DNA of 64,000 nt from Paraburkholderia caffeinilytica (GTDB lineage: Bacteria; Pseudomonadota; Gammaproteobacteria; Burkholderiales; Burkholderiaceae): contig NZ_CP031467.1 of NCBI RefSeq assembly GCF_003368325.1, positions 3,596,001-3,660,000 of the forward strand, given 5' to 3'. This document shows positions 34,779-42,460 of this stretch, piece by piece. The notes below the pieces were generated by a model. The model did no database searches, was not told the DNA's origin, and saw nothing but the letters and a program-made list of their open reading frames with translations. Numbering within the stretch: the stretch's first letter is position 1; the number at the start of each line of letters is the position of its first letter. The position numbers were made by a program, and so were the translations under genes.

Positions 34779-35317
34779 GGTGACATCGCGGCAAGCTGGT
34801 GACGGGGCGCGCAAACAGATCTGGCACGCAACGGATGCACAGCCCAGGCGCCGGCAGGGTAAGGCAAGTACAGCCCGGGAACGCGGAGAGCAAAGCCAGC
34901 CATGCTGGACTCCGGCGGGATTAGTCAAAACCAGTCTAGCAGTTCGAGGTTCGCATGAATGTGCGGGTTATCACAGACGCGGAACATGGCCGGGCGCCCG
35001 GCAAACCAGCCTTGGCGCGGTTGCCGGCGCTGGCGTCGCGGGCGTTTCGTGTGAGCTTCGCACTCGCTTGCCGCGCGCGAAATCGATCGTTTTAAACGAA
35101 ATCGATCGTGCGTATGAAGCCGAGGGTAGCAGGGCGGTGAGTGGCCGCCCGCCAAACTCCAGGCAAGGACGGTGCTCAGACGTTTCGCGCCGGCCGAAGG
35201 CTTCGCGCGAGGCTGATCCAGCCGTGGCCGCGGGAGCCCGCGGGCGGGCATGAGCGCCTGCAGGTTTGGCGGGCGGCGGGTATGCTGCTGCTTTTCCTGA
35301 ACAAACGGAGTACAGGC
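34779..35317. other. Intergenic region between the EAL gene and the ABM gene
   Basis: 539 bases between divergent genes. The only clear structure is the 13-base direct repeat at 35078-35109. Long open frames here are shadows of GC-rich DNA without recognisable domains. Confidence 0.55.
35078..35109. repeat. 13-base direct repeat CGAAATCGATCGT, 19-base period
   Basis: Two exact copies at 35078-35090 and 35097-35109, each containing the palindrome ATCGAT and separated by TTTAAA. The spacing is about two helical turns, compatible with a dimeric or cooperative DNA-binding protein. It could serve the EAL gene or the ABM gene. Confidence 0.7.
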
Positions 35318-35608
35318 ATGGCGGAAATCGCAGTGGTCGCAATCTCGGTGGCGAAGCCGGGTTATGAAGAACAACTGCGCGAAGCGCTCGAAGGCATCGT
35401 CAGGCCGACGCGCAAAGAGCTGGGTGCGCTTCAATACGATCTGCATCGTGACGTGCAGGAGCCGCGCCGGTTCGTGTTTGTCGAGCGTTGGGAAAGCCAG
35501 GAAGCGCTGGCGGCGCATGCAAAATCCGCGCACATCGCGGCCTATAAGAAGGCGGTGGCGGATTGGGTCGAGCACGCGGAAATTCGCGTCGTGTCGAAGA
35601 TCGCGTAA
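35318..35608 (+). CDS. Antibiotic biosynthesis monooxygenase (ABM) domain protein
   Basis: 96 residues from the ATG at 35318, preceded by CGGAG. The dimeric ferredoxin-like ABM fold is shown by VVAISVAKPGYEEQLREALE, LGALQYDLHRDVQEPRRFVF and ERWESQEALAAHAKSAHIAA. YgiN-type quinol monooxygenases are the closest common relatives; the substrate is unknown. It is followed by a repeat array and a strong hairpin terminator. Confidence 0.88.
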   Translation: MAEIAVVAISVAKPGYEEQLREALEGIVRPTRKELGALQYDLHRDVQEPRRFVFVERWESQEALAAHAKSAHIAAYKKAVADWVEHAEIRVVSKIA

Positions 35609-35648
35609 GCGTTTAAGGGACGGACGACGGGGGGCGTACCGCGGGGGC

Positions 35649-35713
35649 GAACTACGGGATCGAACTACGAGGTCGAACTGCGAGGTCGAACTGCGAGGTC
35701 GAACTGCGAGGTC
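35649..35713 (+). repeat. 13-base tandem repeat, five units
   Basis: Units GAACTACGGGATC, GAACTACGAGGTC and three exact copies of GAACTGCGAGGTC, lying 41 bases after the ABM stop. The last unit runs into the inverted repeat at 35708-35747. Confidence 0.9.
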
Positions 35714-35747
35714 GTGCTTCGGCGAGCGAACTCCGAAGCACGACCTC
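35708..35747. repeat. Perfect 15-base-arm inverted repeat
   Basis: GAGGTCGTGCTTCGG and its exact complement CCGAAGCACGACCTC flank a 10-base loop. There is no T-tract. It overlaps the end of the 13-base array, suggesting the array and hairpin arose together, for instance as a repetitive extragenic element. Confidence 0.88.
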
Positions 35748-35762
35748 CGAAGCCCGAACAAC

Positions 35763-35820
35763 GGCGAGTGAGGCGCGCGGCCTGATCCGGCCTGCGCGGC
35801 TCACTCGCCGTTTATCTTTA
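35763..35820. terminator. Hairpin terminator between ABM gene and small conserved gene
   Basis: GGCGAGTGAG and CTCACTCGCC enclose a further GC-rich inner pairing; TTTATCTTT follows on the plus strand. It would end the ABM transcript and protect the convergent minus-strand gene. Confidence 0.75.
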
Positions 35821-36075
35821 GTGCGTGGCTTGGGGGACGTCGAGGATCAGGATGATCGTCCAGTCGGCATCGCCGTCGTGGTGATACTGGCGTTCCGCAA
35901 CGATGAACGGTTGCTGCTTGCCGTCCGGGCCGAGAAACAGCACGTCGCCTTCCATCGGCAGGCACTCGACGGGCGGCAGCGCGAGGAACGCTTCCTGACC
36001 GCCGCGCGGCATCAGTTTTTCGATTTTGCGAGATGCTGCTTCAGTCCATTCGATATCTAGCTGGATGTTGCTCAT
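35818..36075 (-). CDS. Small conserved-looking protein of unknown function
   Basis: 85 residues with an excellent ribosome site (GGAGGACAGC before ATG at 36075). The sequence is mixed alpha/beta (DIEWTEAASRKIEKLMPRGG, VLFLGPDGKQQPFIVAERQY, DWTIILILDVPQ), soluble and without Cys. Not a recognised domain, but composition and start signal support a real gene. The YHHDGDADWTI stretch is reminiscent of small beta-proteobacterial proteins of unknown role. Confidence 0.72.
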   Translation of the reverse strand: MSNIQLDIEWTEAASRKIEKLMPRGGQEAFLALPPVECLPMEGDVLFLGPDGKQQPFIVAERQYHHDGDADWTIILILDVPQATH

Positions 36076-36224
36076 GCTGTCCTCCGCACCAAGGTGCGCA
36101 CAGGTTAGGGGGATTCCGGCCGGGCGACGGTCGCCGGGCGCCGGTTGGTGCGCGACTTTAGCATAACGTTAGCCGGGCGCAACGCGCCTGCAGCGAGTCC
36201 ATTAGACAACAAAAAAGAGACAAC

Positions 36225-36258
36225 AAAAAAGCCGAAGCCTGCGGTGCCGGCTTCGGCC
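36225..36258 (-). terminator. Terminator of the small secreted protein gene
   Basis: On the minus strand, GCCGAAGCC and GGCTTCGGC arms are followed by TTTTTTG. The plus-strand side also has CTTTT, so it could act in both directions. A 14-base A-rich duplication (GACAACAAAAAAG) lies immediately beyond. Confidence 0.85.
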
Positions 36259-36303
36259 TTTTACGTTCGCGGCGAGGCCGCGGGTGATGCGGTCAAACCG
36301 GGC

Positions 36304-36546
36304 TCACGAACTGGCGGCTTCGGCCTTGGCGGCTTTCTTGTGATGGTGCGGGGCCATCTTGTGATGTTTCTCCGGCATAGGCGCGCTTTCCATTGCTTGC
36401 TGGCGATTTTGCAATTCTTGCGCGCGCTGCTCGACGTCGGCGGCCTTGGCCGGATCGGTGCTCATCATGACGCCGTTGTCCTGCGCATAGGCCGCGCCTG
36501 TCACGGCACTGAGGGAAACCAGGATCGCCAGGGACACTTTCTTCAT
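36304..36546 (-). CDS. Small secreted His/Lys-rich protein
   Basis: 80 residues. MKKVSLAILVSLSAVTGAAYAQ is a clean signal peptide with cleavage after AYA. The ATG at 36546 has a strong GGAGGTAACA ribosome site, so longer upstream frames are not used. The mature part has a short helix (AADVEQRAQELQNRQQAMES) and a tail KHHKMAPHHHKKAAKAEA that could bind metal or polyanions. Family not recognised. Upstream lie a TAGAAT -10 and an RstA-like box, indicating two-component control. Confidence 0.8.
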   Translation of the reverse strand: MKKVSLAILVSLSAVTGAAYAQDNGVMMSTDPAKAADVEQRAQELQNRQQAMESAPMPEKHHKMAPHHHKKAAKAEAASS

Positions 36547-36608
36547 TGTTACCTCCGTAGAGTGGTAATGGACCCGAGTATTTGCCTGTCCAATCGGAAA
36601 GACAATGC

Positions 36609-36614
36609 ATTCTA
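36609..36614 (-). promoter_or_regulatory. -10 element candidate of the small secreted protein gene
   Basis: TAGAAT on the minus strand, 62 bases before the ATG, without a good -35 box. This fits an activator-dependent promoter with the RstA-like box centred about 60 bases upstream. Confidence 0.45.
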
Positions 36615-36665
36615 GCCAGCAATATCCGCTCCAGCGGACGTTTTGTAACGGCAATGACAATTAGT

Positions 36666-36679
36666 TACATCTTGTTACC
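36666..36679. promoter_or_regulatory. RstA/OmpR-type response-regulator box
   Basis: TACATCTTGTTACC matches the published RstA consensus TACATNTNGTTACA at all but the last base. On the other strand it reads as direct GTAAC half-sites spaced 10 bases apart; a further GTTAC half-site follows near 36645. It lies upstream of the small secreted protein gene. Confidence 0.6.
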
Positions 36680-36791
36680 TTCAATCCGCCGTTGCCGTCG
36701 ATGACGATTTCGCGTCAAGCTCGATAACGCGTTGCCGACGCAAAGAATATTCGCATCGCTAAGTAAATTACTTCGTTGCCGCGAGTGAGAT

Positions 36792-37580
36792 TCAGAACCA
36801 TCCGATTGCACGATAGACGTGAAATTGCGCGATTCCAATCAGTTCGTGCAGCGCAGTCTCCGCGTTCACCAGATTGTCATAGCGCGGCAGTACACCGGGA
36901 TCTACGCGCAGCGCGCTCGAAATCAACGGTTGCGGCGCGAGGCCGAAATGATGGAAGTCGAGCAACGCGCGCGGCATCTGATAGGCGGAGGTGACGAGTA
37001 TCAGGGAATCGTAACGTGACTGCTCGAGAATCGCCGAGACGTTGCGGGCGTTTTCGTACGTCGTGCGGCTGCGGTTTTCCAGCACGATGTCCGCACGCGG
37101 CACCTGTTTGCGCAGCAGGTAGGGCAGATAGGTATCCGCTTCGGTTGCGCTATGCCGCTGCGGATTGCCGCCGCTCACGATGATCTGACACGTGGCGGCG
37201 GTACGCTTGCAGGCCGCGTAGTTTTCGGCGCTCACCGCGATGCGCGCGAGTACGTCGCGCGGTGGCACGAGCACGTCGTCATCGTCGTAAATGGTGCCGC
37301 CGCCGAGCATGATGATCGCGGTACGTGGTGCAAAGCGGGCGGGCGTGTCGGTTTGCCGACGCGGCTGCGCCAATTCCAGCAATGGAGCCGTGAGCCAGCC
37401 GGCGGCGAGCAGCCAGAACAGGGCGATCGCGCCCATGACGAGAGGCCGGCGGGCGCGTTTCCATAGCACGATTGCTGCAAAAAAAAGCGCTAATAAAGTG
37501 AATAGAATCAATTTAAATGGGGTAACGTATGACTTTCGGGACAAATCTACGGGCTTGCTATCGCGCCGCAGCGGTTGCAT
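36792..37580 (-). CDS. YdcF/ElyC family (DUF218) membrane protein
   Basis: 262 residues. Two N-terminal membrane helices (FKLILFTLLALFFAAIVLW and LVMGAIALFWLLAAGWL) lead to the DUF218 domain: AIIMLGGGTIYDDDD, IIVSGGNPQRHSATEA, LENRSRTTYENARNVSAIL and LVTSAYQMPRALLDFHHFGL are the conserved blocks. ElyC-type members affect envelope (peptidoglycan/ECA lipid carrier) homeostasis. The upstream region includes a long A-rich stretch near 37480. Function here is inferred from the family only. Confidence 0.88.
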   Translation of the reverse strand: MQPLRRDSKPVDLSRKSYVTPFKLILFTLLALFFAAIVLWKRARRPLVMGAIALFWLLAAGWLTAPLLELAQPRRQTDTPARFAPRTAIIMLGGGTIYDDDDVLVPPRDVLARIAVSAENYAACKRTAATCQIIVSGGNPQRHSATEADTYLPYLLRKQVPRADIVLENRSRTTYENARNVSAILEQSRYDSLILVTSAYQMPRALLDFHHFGLAPQPLISSALRVDPGVLPRYDNLVNAETALHELIGIAQFHVYRAIGWF

Positions 37581-37778
37581 CGTCGGCCCATAGACAGAAC
37601 GCTAACATGGCGTTCGGACGGGGGTTCCGAAAATGAGACCAAGGCAGCACCTGGCGGAATTCGACCGCATGACAGCGATCATGCTTCCAGCCAAGGGCGG
37701 GTGCTATGCGCGTTACTGGTGGCGCGGTGACGTGTTGGGCATAGATGTGTCATAGCTGCACTTTAAGAAAGAAGTGAG

Positions 37779-38102
37779 ATGACCACGTATTCCAACGAAG
37801 CAGTACTTGAAGCGCTGCGGCGGGCGCAATATCGCCAGGTCCCGTGGGCCAGACGGCCGGGTGTCTTCCAATATCTTCGCGCGCTAGGCCTGATGGACAC
37901 TGTTCGGCAGCGCACTGTCGCGCCGGCACCGGGTTTTCACGCGCCGGTCGATATTGCGGTGCTCACCGACAGGGGCAGGGCCGAGTTCGCGAGGCTTGCG
38001 CACGACGAACGCCTGTTGAGCTGGACCGCACAGCGAATGAACGACTATGTCGTCGCGACAGCCGAAACGCGGCCTACTGCCGCTCTCGAAGCCCGGTCCT
38101 AG
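37779..38102 (+). CDS. Hypothetical protein
   Basis: 107 residues with a ribosome site AAGAAGTGAG directly before the ATG. It looks like a small winged-helix-type sequence (EAVLEALRRAQYRQVPWARR, YLRALGLMDTV, VDIAVLTDRGRAEFARLAHD), where LTDRGRAEFARL resembles the wing end of MarR/PadR-like domains. I do not assign a function. No close neighbour on the same strand. Confidence 0.6.
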   Translation: MTTYSNEAVLEALRRAQYRQVPWARRPGVFQYLRALGLMDTVRQRTVAPAPGFHAPVDIAVLTDRGRAEFARLAHDERLLSWTAQRMNDYVVATAETRPTAALEARS

Positions 38103-38472
38103 TGGCGGCGGGCGGGCTGGCGCTGTTTTCCCGGCCGCTCCAGCGGCAGGCGGTGGTTTTATTGCTCCCGCTTTATTGCTCAGCTGATGCGCCTGCCGCA
38201 GTGCGCGCCGCCCGTCTGTTGACACAAAAAAAGCCCGTATCGCAAGGATACGGGCGTACCGGAATTACTACTGCCACGCTGTGCTAATGGCGTTGAATCA
38301 GACTGCGTGCAGCCGTTGGTGGTTCCCCGATCGTTCAATTCGCCATACGGCGCGTTGTCTCGCAGTCACCATGTGCGCTGGCTATGGCGCACAACGGCAG
38401 CGCACAACAGCGGCGCCCCAACACAGACGATTCGACACACGCCGACCCATTCGCAAGCGCATCGGCGCATGC
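38103..38472. other. Intergenic region with a minus-strand terminator
   Basis: 370 bases. It holds the terminator at 38222-38252 and otherwise GC-rich DNA with no supported gene. Confidence 0.55.
38222..38252 (-). terminator. Rho-independent terminator for the small Arg/Pro-rich secreted protein gene
   Basis: On the minus strand GCCCGTATC and GATACGGGC arms are followed by seven T residues. The only upstream minus-strand gene is the one at 38473-38727, so its 3' untranslated region would be about 220 bases. Confidence 0.82.
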
Positions 38473-38727
38473 CTAGCGGCGGCGCGCCGGATCTTCGCGT
38501 GGCGGTTCAGGCCGCGTGCGTACATTGCTCGCGATATCGCCGCGCAAATCGCCCCGCGGCGCCGGCGGCTGGAAGTCGCGGTTGCGCGTTCCGCTTTGCT
38601 GCCAGGCTTCGACGCTGGCCGTGTGATCCGGCCGCCAGTTCCAGCCTTGGGGGCGCTGCTGTGCGAGCGCCGGTGCGGCCATTGATGAAACGACAATGCC
38701 GCACAGAAGCAGTGACATTGGTTTCAT
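38473..38727 (-). CDS. Small secreted Arg/Pro-rich protein
   Basis: 84 residues. MKPMSLLLCGIVVSSMAAPA followed by LAQ is a signal peptide. The mature part is rich in Arg, Pro, Trp and Asp (RPQGWNWRPDHTASVEAW, PPREDPARRR at the end) and probably unstructured. GGGAG precedes the ATG at 38727. No recognised family. A terminator lies well downstream on the same strand. Confidence 0.68.
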   Translation of the reverse strand: MKPMSLLLCGIVVSSMAAPALAQQRPQGWNWRPDHTASVEAWQQSGTRNRDFQPPAPRGDLRGDIASNVRTRPEPPREDPARRR

Positions 38728-39038
38728 GCTGAGCTCCCGTCAAGCCGATCGACTCATGGCCTGTTTGCATACCGATAAGGTATGCCGAGTGGCGAAAGCA
38801 CGCTGTAAGCAATAGTAAATGGATGTTTCACCTGCAGCCATTGAACCGCTTCAGGCGACTAAAGCGAGTTGACGATGAAATCGAAGGGATGAACCGGAAG
38901 AGGCGGGAAGGGACGACTGAGTTGGGCGCGCCGAGGAGCGGTGCCCATTGCTGGTCGGGCGGGCGTCGACAGACGGCGCGCGGCGGCCCCGGATAGACGC
39001 CGGGCGCCCACAGGCGCCCGGCGGCAAAACGATTCGCG
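38728..39038. other. Intergenic region with a GC-rich hairpin
   Basis: 311 bases between the small secreted protein gene and the transposase-like gene. The only feature seen is the perfect hairpin at 38998-39023. Confidence 0.5.
38998..39023. repeat. Perfect 11-base-arm GC hairpin after the transposase-like gene
   Basis: CGCCGGGCGCC and GGCGCCCGGCG around CACA. It begins 16 bases past the stop of the minus-strand gene. No T-tract follows; it could be a factor-dependent terminator or an mRNA-stabilising hairpin. Confidence 0.7.
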
Positions 39039-39440
39039 TCAGGCCATCTTGACCGGCGCGCGCCACGATTCCGGATTGGTCCAGAATGCGCCGCGCAGGC
39101 GGTCGCGGCTCGGCGGTGCCGGTGGCTTCGCCGCAGTCGCGCCAATGCGGCCGCGCAGCGAAATTTCACGGCCGCTCGTGCCGAGTCGCTTAACTATTTC
39201 GGCGAGCGTACCATCGGCTTGCCATTCGTCGAAGCGACGGCGGCAAGTCGGCGGCGACGGATAGCGGCCCGGCAGCTTGGACCAGCCCTCGCCCGTCGAC
39301 AGCACCCAAAGCACGGCATTGACGACTGCACGCGCTTCCACGCGTGGTCGACCACGACGTTCGCTCCGTGCTGGCTCCGCACAGAACAACGCCTCGACCA
39401 GCGCCCACTCGTTGTCTCTCAAATCGTCGAACAGCATCAT
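39039..39440 (-). CDS. Orphan IS5-type transposase N-terminal domain (DUF4096)
   Basis: 133 residues. MMLFDDLRDNEWALVEALFC, then RRGRPRVEARAVVNAVLWVL, STGEGWSKLPGRYP and SPPTCRRRFDEWQADGTLAE are the DNA-binding N-terminal domain of IS5/IS4-type transposases. The following 40 residues are unrelated to a DDE catalytic domain, and no second frame supplies one. No terminal inverted repeats or target duplications are visible. It is either an insertion-sequence relic or a domesticated DNA-binding protein; the intact start and reading frame favour the latter slightly. Confidence 0.75.
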   Translation of the reverse strand: MMLFDDLRDNEWALVEALFCAEPARSERRGRPRVEARAVVNAVLWVLSTGEGWSKLPGRYPSPPTCRRRFDEWQADGTLAEIVKRLGTSGREISLRGRIGATAAKPPAPPSRDRLRGAFWTNPESWRAPVKMA

Positions 39441-39846
39441 GTTTCACCTCAGCGAAGCTAACTCCGGTGCGCTGCCCCGCGCCGCGCACTCTCCATGCAC
39501 TCGATAGGCGAGTGCCAAGGGGGGTCGGGCTTGCCACGATCTGCTATTCAGTCAGAAGTCATGGCGCCGACCCTGTGTGCATGTAAATGCAGGAAGTGTG
39601 CCAAGCTGAATCCAACTACCTGAAAGCCCTGTGACAGCGGGCCAGCGCGGGCGCTAGCTAGGGCCGTATAAGAATCCAAAAAACCCATCTCGCAAATCGG
39701 GACAATCACCAATCTTGTGCAATCAGGCCCGTCCAGCGTGCGTTTGCGCCTTATTGCTGCGCTGCAGCGATTGCACTAAATACGGTTGTGGTGCGACGTT
39801 TCGCCATACAATGCGCATCAAACCGGGCTATTGATGAGGTTGGTAA
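39441..39846. other. Intergenic region between transposase-like gene and LysR gene
   Basis: 406 bases. A TACAAT -10-like word occurs close to the LysR gene and a CGCTGCAGCG palindrome lies near 39760. No complete promoter, T-N11-A operator or gene could be fixed with confidence. Confidence 0.45.
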
Positions 39847-40749
39847 ATGAATGTGACGCTGCGTCAGCTAAGGGTTTTCATTGAGGTCGCCCGTTTGCAG
39901 AGCTTCAGCCGGGCCGGCGATGAAATCGGCCTGACGCAATCGGCGGTGAGTCGTTGCGTACGCGAACTGGAGGGGGAGATCGGTCTGAAGCTGATCGATC
40001 GGACCACGCGCGAGGTGCAGCTCACGGATGTCGGCGGCAACCTGGTATCGAGCGTGTCGCGCCTGCTGACGGATCTGGACGACGCCTTGCGCGAGATCCG
40101 CGAAATCGGCGAGCAGCGCCGCGGACGGGTGGTGGTGGCCGCGAGCCCGACGGTGGCCTGCCGCTTGATGCCCGGCGTGGTAGCGGCCTGCGGACGCCAG
40201 TTTCCCTACATCGCATTGGGTCTGCGCGACGACGTGCAGAGCGACGTGGTGCGCAAGGTGAAGTCGGGCGAAGTCGATTTCGGCGTAGTCATCGGCCCGT
40301 TTTCCGCCGACGACCTGCTGAGCGAGTCGCTGATGACCGATTCCTTTTGCGTCGTTTCGCGCGACGATCACCCTTTGGCGGCGCGGAAGCAGGTGGCATG
40401 GACGGAGCTCGAAGGCGAGCAGCTCGTCATGCTCGATTACGCGTCAGGCAGCCGGCCGATCATCGACGCCGTGATGCAGGAGCACGGAGTGAGCGCGACC
40501 GTGGTGCAGGAGCTGGGGCATTCCGCGACCGTTTTTGGGTTGGTCGAGGCGGGCGTGGGCGTGAGCGTGCTGCCCTGGCTGGCATTGCCGCTGCCGGCAG
40601 GCGCCTCGCTGGTGGCGCGGCCGCTCGTGCCGCGCGCCGAGCGCACCGTCGAACTGGTCCGGCGGCGCGACCGCTCGCTGTCGCCCGCGGCGGAAGCGGT
40701 GTGGAGCCTGATTCGTCAATTGCCGGCGCGGGCTGAGGATCTGACGTGA
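39847..40749 (+). CDS. LysR family transcriptional regulator
   Basis: 300 residues. The N-terminal winged helix (MNVTLRQLRVFIEVARLQSF, AGDEIGLTQSAVSRCVRELE) is followed by the two-lobed effector domain (VVVAASPTVACRLMPGVVAA and GVGVSVLPWLALPLPAGASL). The closest group is the CynR/GbpR-like regulators with aromatic or small-acid ligands; the target is unknown. A likely target is the aminotransferase gene just downstream on the same strand, although these regulators usually control divergent genes and the divergent gene here is the DUF4096 protein. Confidence 0.92.
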   Translation: MNVTLRQLRVFIEVARLQSFSRAGDEIGLTQSAVSRCVRELEGEIGLKLIDRTTREVQLTDVGGNLVSSVSRLLTDLDDALREIREIGEQRRGRVVVAASPTVACRLMPGVVAACGRQFPYIALGLRDDVQSDVVRKVKSGEVDFGVVIGPFSADDLLSESLMTDSFCVVSRDDHPLAARKQVAWTELEGEQLVMLDYASGSRPIIDAVMQEHGVSATVVQELGHSATVFGLVEAGVGVSVLPWLALPLPAGASLVARPLVPRAERTVELVRRRDRSLSPAAEAVWSLIRQLPARAEDLT

Positions 40750-40888
40750 TGATTGTGGGCGCGCCTCGCCACCCGGTGAGCTCGCCGCCCCAAAAACAGG
40801 CGCCGCGCTAAACTGTCGCCTCCTCAGGCGTCAGGCCTGACTCATTACCCATTACCCACTGCCCGTCCATCTCTGTCTGGAAGTCTCG

Positions 40889-42112
40889 ATGAGCGAATCG
40901 GATCTGCCTGTGCCCTCTGTCCCCAACGCGCGCGATGCGGTGCGCGCACTGCGTCCTTCGCAGATCCGTGAAGTCGCGAATGCCGGTTTCGGCGTCGCGG
41001 ATGTGCTGCCGTTCTGGTTCGGCGAGTCCGACCGGGTGACCCCGGCCTTCATCCGCGACGCCGCGAGCGCTGCGTTGGCTGCCGGCGCCACCTTCTATAC
41101 GCACAACCTTGGCATTGCGCCGCTGCGCGTGGCGCTCGCGGATTACGTCAGCGCGTTGCATGGGGCGACGTTGCCCGATCACATCGCCGTGACGAGCGCC
41201 GGCGTCAACGCGCTGATGCTGGCCGCGCAGCTGGTCGTGGGCGCGGGTGACCGCGTCGTCGCGGTCACGCCGCTGTGGCCGAATCTGGTTGAGATTCCCA
41301 AGATTCTGGGCGCGCATGTGGAAACCGTCGCGTTGGGCTACGGTGAACGTGGCTGGCAACTCAATCTCGAGCAGTTGCTGGCAGCGCTGACGCCGGACAC
41401 GAAGATGCTGCTGGTCAATTCGCCGAACAATCCGACTGGCTGGGTGATGAGCCGCGACGAGCAGCGCGCCGTGCTGGCGCATTGCCGCCGCCACGGCATC
41501 TGGATCGTCGCCGACGAAGTCTACGAGCGTCTTTATTATGCTGACGCCGAGCCCGGCGCCGGCCACGCTCATTCGCGCACGGCGCCGTCGTTTCTCGATC
41601 TGGCCACGCGCGACGAGCGCGTGATCTGCGTGAATTCGTTTTCCAAGGCGTGGCTGATGACCGGCTGGCGGCTCGGCTGGATCGTCGCGCCGACGTCGCT
41701 GATGGACGATCTGGGCAAGCTCGTCGAATACAACACGTCGTGCGCGCCGGCGTTCGTCCAGCAGGCGGGCATCGCGGCCGTCCAGCAGGGCGAGCGCTTC
41801 ACTCAGGAACTGGTGCTCGATCTGAGGGCATCGCGCGACCATCTGGTGCGGGCGCTGTCCACGGTGCCGGGCGTGGATGTCAAGGCGCCGCCCGGGGCGA
41901 TGTATCTGTTTTTCTCGATGCCGGGTGCGTCGCGCAGCCTCGAGCTATGCAAGGCCATGGTGCGCGACGTGGGCCTTGGCGTGGCGCCCGGCAGCGCGTT
42001 TGGCCCGCAAGGCGAAGGCTTCGTGCGCTGGTGCTATGCCTGTGACACGGCGCGTCTGGACGCGGGTGTCGAGCGTCTGAAGCGATTCCTGGCGCAACCC
42101 GGCACGCATTGA
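40889..42112 (+). CDS. PLP-dependent aminotransferase, class I/II (AspC/YhdR-like)
   Basis: 407 residues, fold type I. The PLP lysine is Lys253 in NSFSKAWLMTGWRLGW; the phosphate-binding and cofactor residues are in LLVNSPNNPTGWVM and IVADEVYERLYY. The N-terminal substrate loop reads VLPFWFGESDRVTPAFIRDA, as in the aspartate/aromatic or alanine-type Igamma subgroup. It transfers amino groups between an amino acid and a 2-oxo acid; the exact pair cannot be read from sequence. It stands 139 bases after lysR. Confidence 0.92.
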   Translation: MSESDLPVPSVPNARDAVRALRPSQIREVANAGFGVADVLPFWFGESDRVTPAFIRDAASAALAAGATFYTHNLGIAPLRVALADYVSALHGATLPDHIAVTSAGVNALMLAAQLVVGAGDRVVAVTPLWPNLVEIPKILGAHVETVALGYGERGWQLNLEQLLAALTPDTKMLLVNSPNNPTGWVMSRDEQRAVLAHCRRHGIWIVADEVYERLYYADAEPGAGHAHSRTAPSFLDLATRDERVICVNSFSKAWLMTGWRLGWIVAPTSLMDDLGKLVEYNTSCAPAFVQQAGIAAVQQGERFTQELVLDLRASRDHLVRALSTVPGVDVKAPPGAMYLFFSMPGASRSLELCKAMVRDVGLGVAPGSAFGPQGEGFVRWCYACDTARLDAGVERLKRFLAQPGTH

Positions 42113-42460
42113 ATCGCGGCAAAAGGGCGGTCTGCGAGGTTCAAGGGCGATTTCAGTCCGATTCTCGTGCATATCCGCCCACTTTTCCGCGAAAGCGCGC
42201 AGGCGAGGGCATCGCTGAAAAATGCGCCGGGGATTTCGTCTTTACGCACTGGTTGTTTTTGCGTAATATGGCGCTCAGTCACGCGATTCCTTTCAGGAAT
42301 ATCGCTGCTCCGTCCGGCTGGGTTTGGCTCGATTGCCTGTTTCGCCTCCCCCCGGTGCGTGCTCCCATCAATATGACCGATCAGAATCGGGCGAGCGCGT
42401 CTTCAGTTCCACATCGTCTGTTTGATCCGGTTCTTTGACCACAGGGTCTGACCTAGCTGC
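42113..42460. other. Intergenic region before scpB
   Basis: 348 bases that carry the scpB promoter candidate (42241-42269). A shadow reading frame crosses it but has no ribosome site or recognisable domain. Confidence 0.55.
42241..42269 (+). promoter_or_regulatory. Sigma-70 promoter candidate for scpB-rluB
   Basis: TTTACG, 17 bases, TAATAT. The leader to the scpB ATG would be about 185 bases. Confidence 0.5.

Noticed and set aside
39039..39440. Complete insertion sequence
   Set aside because: No DDE catalytic domain, no terminal inverted repeats and no target duplication could be found.
42109..42438. Plus-strand frame of 109 codons between the aminotransferase and scpB genes
   Set aside because: No ribosome site, no domain, and it crosses the scpB promoter candidate.
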